Assembly: GCA_029556045.1 (NCBI GenBank)
Contig: JAKQGS010000271.1
Coordinates: 1-9,519 of the forward strand
Reading direction: 5' to 3'
From: Pseudomonadota bacterium
GTDB taxonomy: Bacteria > Bdellovibrionota > Oligoflexia > Oligoflexales > Oligoflexaceae
Length of the DNA: 9,519 bases
Shown here: one piece after another, positions 1 to 5,476 of the stretch
Layout of the letters: each line of letters opens with the position of its first letter
Numbering within the stretch: the first letter of the stretch is position 1
The notes under the pieces: generated by a model
What the model was told of the DNA's origin: nothing
What the model saw: the letters and a program-made list of their open reading frames with translations, nothing else
Database searches by the model: none
Translations under genes and position numbers: made by a program

Positions 1-14
1 TCTCCTCGTCAGCG

Positions 15-731
15 TTAGGTCAGGCGGCGATGAAAGGGAATCGGTGAACCGAGGGATATGCCGGTGGCAGAGGTGTGACTGCGATAAGCCAGGACTTCCA
101 CTCCTGCTGCAATCGCCTCCTCAAGGCCCGATGCATAAGCATGGTCGATATGGGCGGCTGCCGTGACATAATCACCATCGGGGCGATTGACAAAGAAAAA
201 CAAGACCGCCCGGTGTCCGGCCCGAACCATGGCTGTCAGTTCCTGGAGATGTTTGAGACCCCGTTCCGTCACGGCGTCGGGGAACTGTACGGCATCACCA
301 TGGCGCAGGGTGACATTCTTGATCTCCACATAACAATCCGGCCGGGAATGATCGGAGGTCTGTAGCAGCAGATCTATTTTGGATTTGTTGCCATAGGCAA
401 CCTCACGTCGGACCGTGTCATATCCTGTTAATTCGGGAATAGCACCCGCGCGGACGGCCTCTTCCACCACACGGTTCGGACGACTGGTGTTGATGCCAAT
501 AAAGCCACCGGTGGGGCAGGAGGTGAGTTCCCAGGCCCATGCCAATTTTTTTCCCGGGGCCGGGGCGTGCAATAGCCACACGGTATCACCCGGGGCACCG
601 CAGGTTTTCATACTGCCGGTGTTGGCGCAATGGGCGGTCACCACGGAACCGTCCGGTAGTGACACATCCGCAAGGAAGCGTTTGTAACGTTTGATCAGGG
701 TGCCGGCCACCAGGGGCTCAGAAAAGTTCAT
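15..731 (-). CDS. sfsA: SfsA family DNA/RNA nuclease-like protein
   Basis: A 238-residue protein of about the usual SfsA length. SfsA proteins carry an N-terminal OB-like domain and a C-terminal PD-(D/E)XK nuclease-like domain. In E. coli the gene was named for stimulating sugar fermentation (maltose genes), and its cellular role is still poorly defined. Visible hallmarks are HCANTGSM (residues 34-41), GINTSRPN (79-86), a putative catalytic Asp in KSKIDLLL (Asp120), the EIK motif (Glu136, Lys138) followed by NVTL, and FPDAVTERG (150-158). I chose the ATG at 731 because GGAGG lies 6 nt upstream; a TTG at 737 would abut that Shine-Dalgarno with no spacing. The start is 2 nt after the dsbD stop, so the two genes are almost certainly co-transcribed and perhaps translationally coupled. 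The gene reads complete, with its stop close to the window edge. Identity is confident from motifs; substrate is not known from sequence. Confidence 0.95.
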   Translation of the reverse strand: MNFSEPLVAGTLIKRYKRFLADVSLPDGSVVTAHCANTGSMKTCGAPGDTVWLLHAPAPGKKLAWAWELTSCPTGGFIGINTSRPNRVVEEAVRAGAIPELTGYDTVRREVAYGNKSKIDLLLQTSDHSRPDCYVEIKNVTLRHGDAVQFPDAVTERGLKHLQELTAMVRAGHRAVLFFFVNRPDGDYVTAAAHIDHAYASGLEEAIAAGVEVLAYRSHTSATGISLGSPIPFHRRLT

Positions 732-733
732 GA

Positions 734-2617
734 TCAACCTCCGTTGGGGGAAGTGGCCGGACGAAAATCCCGAGCCGTATAGTCGGCAAGTTCCCGCAGC
801 AGATGCTCGGCGGAAACATAGCCGGTGATTTTATGAAGGCGGGTCAGGTCCCCATCGGGAGGCAGCAGCACCAGAGTGGGCAACCCCTGCAGGCCGTATT
901 TTTCCGCCAGCTTTTCATTGGCATCGTTCAGATCCGTTAAATCCAGTTTAATCAGAACCCATTCGTCCAGGAGTTTTTGCCGGATCGTCGCATCTTGAAA
1001 CGTGGTGGCATCCATCTTTTTGCAGGCTTCGCACCATTCCGCCCACCCATCGATTAGGATCGGTTTCTGTGCGGTTTGCGCGGTCGCCAGTCCTTCCGTC
1101 TCCGTCTTGTGCCAGTGCAGCACGATGGCGGATTGACGGTCTCCACCGGTCAACCATTGGGTGCCGGCAAATAGGCCAATCCCCAGGAGCAGGGTGGGAA
1201 TAATGTGGAGGGTTTTTTTAAAATCCCAGCCCGGGCGAAACAACACAGCGAGGGTTGCCGCCACCCCGACACCCAAGGTCAGCAGTGCAGTCGTGCGCCA
1301 CTGTCCATGCATGCCCTGCAGCCATTGATGGGCCGGAATACGCAGGTAATACAATGCCAGCCCAAACATGGCGGACGCAAAAACCAGTTTTACCGCCAGC
1401 TGCCAGTAATGGGACAGTCGGATCCGGGTGACTCGTGCGGCGGATAATCCCAGAAAGATATAGGGGAAGCCAAATCCCACGGCATATACAAAAAATAGTA
1501 GAAATGCCTTGGAAAGGGGCATCTGGGTGGTCACCGCCAGCAGCGACCCTAAAATGGGCCCGGTGCAGGGGGCTGCAACCAGGCCAGCTCCCGCGCCCAT
1601 CAGAAAGGTTTGCCCCGGGCCGTTGCCCCCCGAACCAATGCGCGAACCAACCCTCTGGAGGACTGAGAGATCCCCAAAACCGAGCATACTCAGACCAAAC
1701 AGGACAAAGAGGGTGGCAAAAATCACGTTAAAGGTGGTGCTAGCCAACAGGCTGCCAAACAGTCCGCCGGTAGCGGCCGCTACCAAACCCAAAAGGGAAT
1801 AGGTGACGATGATGCCGGCAGCATAGAGCGAGGAATTCAGAAAGGGGGAAGCCCCCTGTCGACCCAATAAGCGCAGCGTGATGGGAATCATGGGGAAAAC
1901 ACAGGGGGTCAGGTTGGTGGCCAATCCCCCCAAAAAGAGCACCACCAGCAACCATCCCCACGACAGTTCGTTTTGTTTGATTTTTTCCGCGTAGGTTTGT
2001 TCGATGTCGCCCTTGGCTCTCCCGCTAACCTGAGTTGCCCCGTCCTGCGGAGTAGCTCCGTCATCCTGAGGCGCAGGCCGAAGGATCTCGCTCTCCGATG
2101 AGGCTTCGCCCTTGCTCAAAGCCAGATCCAATTGCTCCGTATAGGGGAAGAGGCAGATCCTTTCCGTACAGCCCAAGTAGGTGATGGACAGAGGAAACTG
2201 GGATTTCCCCCAAGGCTCCAGTCCGGTGGCGGTCACCACAAAATCCCCACCTGCGTACACCGCCACCTCATGCCCCTCAATCGGGTCGATGATCGATTTG
2301 GTGGGAGGGGTTTGCGCAGCAGTGACCTGATAACCGGCAGGCCCCGCGAACTTAACCTTGTCCTGATAAAGGGTGAAGTTTTGTTCCGTGCGCAAGCGGA
2401 GGTTAATGGTGATGACGCCCTTGGAGTCGATGGTGGCACCGACGGACTCCCAGTGGATGACATCAGTCGGTTTGAGGTCCAATTTTGGGGGGGCTTCCTG
2501 CGACAGATCGATCTGGGCCCGGGCATCGGAGGATGGACCGGGGAGGAAAGCACCCAACAATAGGATCGGAAAAATAATGGTTTTCAATAGATACGGCGGA
2601 AAACGCAACATCGGCAT
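734..2617 (-). CDS. dsbD: Thiol:disulfide interchange protein DsbD
   Basis: Inner-membrane electron conduit that takes electrons from cytoplasmic thioredoxin and delivers them to periplasmic thiol proteins. The 627 residues show all three DsbD modules. A signal peptide (about 1-34, ending ARA) leads into a periplasmic alpha domain with a Cys pair in GCTERIC (Cys150, Cys155). After a polar Asp/Gln/Ser-rich linker (about 165-215) comes a polytopic membrane domain holding the two redox cysteines in TPCVFP (Cys239) and APCTGP (Cys351). A C-terminal thioredoxin domain has WCEAC (Cys529, Cys532) and the cis-Pro segment GLPTL. All six catalytic cysteines are present, so it should be active. The start at 2617 is preferred: AAAGGA lies 9 nt upstream, while the longer frame from TTG at 2680 would begin inside a plausible -35 element. 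At 627 residues it is longer than E. coli DsbD (about 565), partly through the linker. sfsA follows 2 nt downstream. Confidence 0.96.
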   Translation of the reverse strand: MPMLRFPPYLLKTIIFPILLLGAFLPGPSSDARAQIDLSQEAPPKLDLKPTDVIHWESVGATIDSKGVITINLRLRTEQNFTLYQDKVKFAGPAGYQVTAAQTPPTKSIIDPIEGHEVAVYAGGDFVVTATGLEPWGKSQFPLSITYLGCTERICLFPYTEQLDLALSKGEASSESEILRPAPQDDGATPQDGATQVSGRAKGDIEQTYAEKIKQNELSWGWLLVVLFLGGLATNLTPCVFPMIPITLRLLGRQGASPFLNSSLYAAGIIVTYSLLGLVAAATGGLFGSLLASTTFNVIFATLFVLFGLSMLGFGDLSVLQRVGSRIGSGGNGPGQTFLMGAGAGLVAAPCTGPILGSLLAVTTQMPLSKAFLLFFVYAVGFGFPYIFLGLSAARVTRIRLSHYWQLAVKLVFASAMFGLALYYLRIPAHQWLQGMHGQWRTTALLTLGVGVAATLAVLFRPGWDFKKTLHIIPTLLLGIGLFAGTQWLTGGDRQSAIVLHWHKTETEGLATAQTAQKPILIDGWAEWCEACKKMDATTFQDATIRQKLLDEWVLIKLDLTDLNDANEKLAEKYGLQGLPTLVLLPPDGDLTRLHKITGYVSAEHLLRELADYTARDFRPATSPNGG

Positions 2618-2651
2618 CGAGCTGAATCCTTTAGCAATTAAGGTGCGGTTT

Positions 2652-2680
2652 AATTTATCGAAGGGGCCTATTAAGCACAA
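2652..2680 (-). promoter_or_regulatory. Candidate sigma70-type promoter for dsbD-sfsA
   Basis: On the minus strand TTGTGC (2675-2680) and TAAATT (2652-2657) are separated by exactly 17 nt, about 35 nt upstream of the dsbD ATG. The match is moderate (3 of 6 and 4 of 6 to consensus). It rests on spacing and position only. Confidence 0.4.
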
Positions 2681-2713
2681 GCCGTAGAATGTCCCGGTGT
2701 GGCCAAGTATTCC

Positions 2714-2743
2714 TTGACTTGTTGCGGGGGTTTCGCGTAGTTA
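2714..2743 (+). promoter_or_regulatory. Possible promoter for rplX
   Basis: TTGACT (2714-2719) is a 5-of-6 match to the -35 consensus. The best -10 at normal spacing is weak (TAGTTA at 2738-2743, 18-nt spacer); GTTAAT at 2740 matches better but is 20 nt away. If used, it would give a leader of roughly 75 nt before rplX. Confidence 0.35.
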
Positions 2744-2773
2744 ATGGGTTCGCCTGAATCGACCAGGCCGTGA

Positions 2774-2787
2774 TCCGGTTCGCCGGA
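2774..2787 (+). other. Short hairpin in the rplX leader
   Basis: TCCGG and CCGGA enclose a TTCG loop, giving a 5-bp GC-rich hairpin 37 nt upstream of the rplX start. It could affect leader stability or translation, but no known ribosomal-protein leader motif is recognised here. Confidence 0.35.
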
Positions 2788-2824
2788 GCAAAGCTTTTAA
2801 CCAGCTTTTTCAATGGATTAAGAC

Positions 2825-3163
2825 ATGCAGGAAAAAACGAAATACCAGACCAAATTCAAGCTGAAAAAAGGTGACGAAGTCATCGTAACCGTTGGCAAAG
2901 ACAAGGGTGAAACCGGCACCATCGAAACGGTAGACCTTAAAAAAGGCCGCGTTTTTGTTGGCGGTGTCAATATCGCTAAACGTCATACCAAACCCGGCGC
3001 CGGCTCCGAAGAGGGCGGCATCGTCGACAAGACCATGTCGCTGGCCATCAGCAATGTGGCTCTGCTGGATCCGAAAAAGAAGAAAGCCACAAAAGTGGGC
3101 TACAAAATCGATGGTGGCAAAAAAGTCCGCATTGCAAAGCTTTCCGGTACGGTTTTGAGCTAA
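2825..3163 (+). CDS. rplX: Large-subunit ribosomal protein L24
   Basis: L24 (uL24) is an assembly-initiating protein of the large ribosomal subunit that binds 23S rRNA near its 5' end. The 112-residue product has the family layout: a basic N-terminus, a KOW motif from about residue 15 (KKGDEVIVTVGKDKGETG), GVNIAKRHTKP (47-57), a GGIVDK...ISNVALLDP segment (64-83), and a C-terminal VGYKIDGGKKVRIAKLSG block (91-108). Length is at the upper end of normal for bacterial L24. The ATG at 2825 has only a weak Shine-Dalgarno-like GGA 7 nt upstream. The odd point is context: rplX normally sits between rplN and rplE in the spc operon, but here it stands alone between divergent dsbD and a tRNA-Asp, with its own leader and terminator. 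It may be a relocated sole copy or a second copy; the window cannot distinguish these. Confidence 0.97.
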   Translation: MQEKTKYQTKFKLKKGDEVIVTVGKDKGETGTIETVDLKKGRVFVGGVNIAKRHTKPGAGSEEGGIVDKTMSLAISNVALLDPKKKKATKVGYKIDGGKKVRIAKLSGTVLS

Positions 3164-3186
3164 GACAGCTGATTTAAAGATTGATC

Positions 3187-3218
3187 AAAAGGAGTGGATG
3201 AACATCCGCTCCTTTTTT
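3187..3218 (+). terminator. Intrinsic terminator of rplX
   Basis: AAAAGGAGTGGATG, a 2-nt AA spacer and CATCCGCTCC followed by six T form a long stem (one G-T pair, with the A-run pairing into the T-run) 23 nt after the rplX stop. It isolates rplX as a monocistronic unit. The reverse strand ends in only four T, so it is weaker in that direction. Confidence 0.9.
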
Positions 3219-3290
3219 GTTGTATGCCTGACAATGAAACGCCGTTTTGGATTTGAGGTCGTGGGCTGCCGTTACAGCAAATAACGCCAT

Positions 3291-3326
3291 AAAAAATCCC
3301 CGAAGTTTTTCAACTTCAGGGATTTT
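3291..3326 (-). terminator. Intrinsic terminator of the tRNA-Asp unit
   Basis: On the minus strand AAAATCCC-T-GAAGTT pairs with AACTTC-G-GGGATTTT around a GAAA (GNRA) tetraloop, a 15-bp stem with one wobble. It runs into a T-run 11 nt downstream of the encoded CCA end of the tRNA. Confidence 0.85.
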
Positions 3327-3337
3327 ATTTTAGAAGA

Positions 3338-3414
<77 letters not shown>

Positions 3415-3429
3415 TCTTTGGGAGAGTTG

Positions 3430-3458
3430 AATATAATGAGGTAGGGTTTTTGTGTCAA
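3430..3458 (-). promoter_or_regulatory. Strong sigma70-type promoter of tRNA-Asp
   Basis: On the minus strand a perfect TTGACA (3453-3458) and TATATT (3430-3435, 5 of 6) are separated by 17 nt. The predicted start would fall roughly 8 nt before the mature tRNA 5' end. It is the best promoter in the window and lies just beyond the stop of the upstream minus-strand gene. Confidence 0.9.
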
Positions 3459-3479
3459 CATTTTTCCATCAAAAAATGC

Positions 3480-4268
3480 TTATCTGATGGAGAGGAAAAC
3501 GGCCCTTGTCATGGCTTCCCCCAGGTGAGGGCCGACGATTCTCCCAAAATCAAATACAAGTCTGACAGCGTCAACCCAGACGTGGCAGTGGCAATAAAAC
3601 CAATGGTGGTGTGCCGACGAGCGTTGATGTCCATCGGTCGGGAGATAGAAATTCAGGAGCAGGCCATGGGACTGGGTGGTCATGTTACTGGCGATGGGCT
3701 GCGAAAACTCTGCTCCCGGCGGATGTCCGATGCGGCGTAAGTGGGAAAATATTTCCAGACTGAAACTATCGGACTGAATCAGATTAAAGCCAAGCCCTGC
3801 CCCCACAGAACCAAAACTGGATTCTTTGGGTTGAACCTCAGTCGTTAGTAGGGTGTCGTCCTCGTATTCTTCCGAACGCGTGCCAGCTGCTGCATCAGCC
3901 CAGAGGTGCAGACGTGACCAGCGTTTGCCGATACGAAATCCAATGGATCCCATTGTCATGCGGTACTCTGGAAAATGGCCGAGCTGGTGGGCTTCCGAAG
4001 TGATGAGAGGGGACAGTCGTTGTTGTTCCAGCAATAAGTCCAGGTGGTAGCCGTTGGACCATCGGGAACCGATAGCCAAGTGGCTTGTGCCGGTGGCAAA
4101 ATTGGTGAGACGATCATCCACCCGCGCGATGGTGGGGCCTCCTCCCAGTCCCAAGGCGAATTCCAGTTTTGCGCTATCGCGGCCAAAAGCAATGCTGCTG
4201 TGGCAGCTGGTGAGGATTAAACAGATCATGAGAGATAGATATTGTAATCCTGTGTTGACGATTCGCAT
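3480..4268 (-). CDS. Exported outer-membrane beta-barrel-like protein, possible lipoprotein
   Basis: I do not recognise the family. The 262-residue product starts with a hydrophobic signal (about 1-21) ending in LTSC, an acceptable lipobox with Cys22; ordinary cleavage a little further on is an alternative. Residues about 34-210 consist of alternating, amphipathic, Gly- and aromatic-rich stretches (such as LEFALGLGGGPTI, HLAIGSRW, HLDLLLEQQ, SIGFRIGKRW, SVGAGLGFNL, GLLLNFYLP), typical of a small outer-membrane barrel. The ATG at 4268 is preceded by GGAGG at ideal spacing. After LLLNFYLP the sequence loses the strand pattern, and a tail of about 50 residues includes HHHWFYCHCH (220-229). A barrel would normally end near the LLNFYLP segment, so the tail may be an extension created by a lost stop or frameshift, or a genuine appendage. 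No function can be assigned. Confidence 0.75.
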   Translation of the reverse strand: MRIVNTGLQYLSLMICLILTSCHSSIAFGRDSAKLEFALGLGGGPTIARVDDRLTNFATGTSHLAIGSRWSNGYHLDLLLEQQRLSPLITSEAHQLGHFPEYRMTMGSIGFRIGKRWSRLHLWADAAAGTRSEEYEDDTLLTTEVQPKESSFGSVGAGLGFNLIQSDSFSLEIFSHLRRIGHPPGAEFSQPIASNMTTQSHGLLLNFYLPTDGHQRSSAHHHWFYCHCHVWVDAVRLVFDFGRIVGPHLGEAMTRAVFLSIR

Positions 4269-4362
4269 GGTGCCCTCCCTTGGTCCCTGTGAATGTTTCT
4301 GCAACAACCGGGCCTAGAGTAAGCATCTAAAATATTTAATTTATTTTGTGGATATAGAGAGA

Positions 4363-4383
4363 ACATATGTGTCTATCCGGATA
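4363..4383. other. Two adjacent perfect palindromes in a divergent intergenic region
   Basis: ACATATGT (4363-4370) and TATCCGGATA (4374-4383) sit 3 nt apart between the divergent starts at 4268 and 4491. An AT-rich tract (about 4328-4347) lies on the 3480-4268 gene side. Their position suits an operator, but no regulator is recognisable and short palindromes occur by chance. Confidence 0.25.
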
Positions 4384-4428
4384 CAAGTGATTCTTCTTGG
4401 TGGGATTGGATCCAGTGGTTTCGATTGT

Positions 4429-4456
4429 CTGTCATACGCAGATCCTGTGCTATACT
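4429..4456 (+). promoter_or_regulatory. Extended -10 promoter for the cNMP-binding-like gene
   Basis: TATACT (4451-4456, 5 of 6) is preceded by TG one base away (4448-4449), forming an extended -10 element. A partial -35, CTGTCA (4429-4434), stands 16 nt upstream. Transcription would begin near 4463, leaving a leader of about 28 nt. This also excludes the in-frame TTG at 4425 as the start codon. Confidence 0.6.
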
Positions 4457-4490
4457 GAAACCTCAATGCAGCAATCAACTTGAGGACTCC

Positions 4491-5270
4491 ATGACAGGCA
4501 CCATCGCTCTGGCTTCACTACCGGTTTTTAAAGGCATTCATGCGGATTTCGCGAAACGCTTGGAAAGCTGTTCTTTGACCATGACCAAAAACAAATCTGA
4601 TGTGATCTTGGTTGAAGGGGACGAGGTGTTGGGACTTTACATCATTGTGCAGGGTGCCGTGCATGTGCACTCCTACCGCTCGAAAAAGGCGATTTCACGG
4701 CTGGCGGTGGGCGATATTTTTGGAGAGATGTCTTTGGTGGAGGGGCAAAAAGCGTCCGCCACCATCCGCGCTGCGGTCGAGGGCACTAGTCTGGTGTTGA
4801 TCCATGGCGGTAAATTCAAGCAGCTCCTCGCCACCGATCCGGAGGGGGCCGCATTTTTCTATCAACGCATCTCGACGCTTTTGTCTAAACGTTTGCGGGA
4901 CACCACCCACAGACTGTTTGAATACATCGATTCTCTTGATGATCATCTTATCCGCTGTCGCGACCTGCTTAAGCAGCTGCCCTCCATACCGGGACAAAAA
5001 GAACAGCTGACGCATGTACAGACAATGATGGCAGAAGTGTTTGGCCTGGCCGAACGCCTCGGGCAGGCTGGCGGCAGCACGGAAGCTCAACGGGCCGTGG
5101 TTCTAGCGGATACCAGGGCGCAGGTTAAGACGCAGCAGGATCATTGGCAGGCGTTGCAACGAAAGCTCGGGGACGCCCTGAGTCAGTGGGAAAAAGTCGC
5201 CACTGGGATATCTCTGCAGCTGGAACAGATGCACAGCAAAACACCGGAACTCAAGGGGTTTCAGGAATAG
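4491..5270 (+). CDS. Cyclic-nucleotide-binding-like domain protein with helical C-terminus
   Basis: A 259-residue, apparently cytoplasmic protein. Residues about 11-140 match the Crp-type cyclic-nucleotide-binding fold: PVFKGI at the start, VEGDEVLGLYIIVQGAVHVH in the barrel, the cassette GDIFGEMSLVEGQ (74-86), then a long helix (FFYQRISTLLSKRLRDTTHRL). Instead of a winged-helix DNA-binding domain, the rest (about 140-255) is polar and helix-rich, with coiled-coil character near 205-248 (RAQVKTQQDHWQALQRKLGD). It is therefore unlikely to be a Crp-type transcription factor and more likely a signalling or protein-interaction module. In the cassette, Glu79 is kept, but the Arg that binds the cyclic phosphate in CRP (in its RSA motif) aligns with Ala88 in KASATIRA, so classical cAMP binding is doubtful. 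The start at 4491 has GAGGA correctly spaced and follows the extended -10 promoter. No partner gene lies in the same orientation. Confidence 0.85.
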   Translation: MTGTIALASLPVFKGIHADFAKRLESCSLTMTKNKSDVILVEGDEVLGLYIIVQGAVHVHSYRSKKAISRLAVGDIFGEMSLVEGQKASATIRAAVEGTSLVLIHGGKFKQLLATDPEGAAFFYQRISTLLSKRLRDTTHRLFEYIDSLDDHLIRCRDLLKQLPSIPGQKEQLTHVQTMMAEVFGLAERLGQAGGSTEAQRAVVLADTRAQVKTQQDHWQALQRKLGDALSQWEKVATGISLQLEQMHSKTPELKGFQE

Positions 5271-5354
5271 CCCACCCTTTACAGCGTCGACGGAGTCGGA
5301 CGCCATTGCATTTCAAGTTATTTAAAACCAACTTGAGAGGGATGTAGTGGGCTG
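5268..5354 (+). other. Foldable 3' region after the cNMP-binding-like gene, possible three-way junction
   Basis: Three nested or adjacent pairings can form together. AGCCCAC (5269-5275, overlapping the stop codon) pairs with GTGGGCT (5347-5353). GCGTCGAC (5284-5291) pairs with GTCG and ACGC (5295-5303) with one bulged G. TCAAGTT (5313-5319) pairs with AACTTGA (5330-5336). The outer stem encloses the two inner hairpins like a three-way junction. There is no T-run, so it is not an ordinary terminator. The symmetry means either strand could fold. Each stem alone could be chance. Confidence 0.35.
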
Positions 5355-5377
5355 CGAGATCGAAGCTATTCAAAGGC

Positions 5378-5401
5378 AAAAAAGGGCCCCTTGAGGGGCC
5401 C
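5378..5401 (-). terminator. Intrinsic terminator of the 554-residue lipoprotein gene
   Basis: On the minus strand GGGCCCC, loop TCAA and GGGGCCC form a perfect 7-bp GC stem followed by six T, about 75 nt after the stop at 5477. On the plus strand the stem is followed by AAAATC, so it is a poor terminator for the convergent gene ending at 5270. Confidence 0.88.
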
Positions 5402-5476
5402 AAAATCTTTACGGAATCTATTTTAAAAGCCTGAAATTTTGGTGAGCAGGGGTATAAAATGCTCCACATTGACTTA

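Noticed and set aside
2132..2563. Plus-strand open frame of 143 codons
   Set aside because: It is antisense to the DsbD alpha domain, whose motifs are unambiguous.
2744..2773. Possible 9-codon leader peptide before rplX
   Set aside because: There is no Shine-Dalgarno, it overlaps the presumed -10 region, and it has no run of regulatory codons.
5268..5354. Integron attC site or intrinsic terminator
   Set aside because: It lacks the GTTRRRY/RYYYAAC core sites of attC and a T-run for termination; only generic stems remain.
5378..5401. Terminator for the plus-strand cNMP-like gene
   Set aside because: On the plus strand the GC stem is followed by AAAATC; the T-run lies on the minus-strand side.
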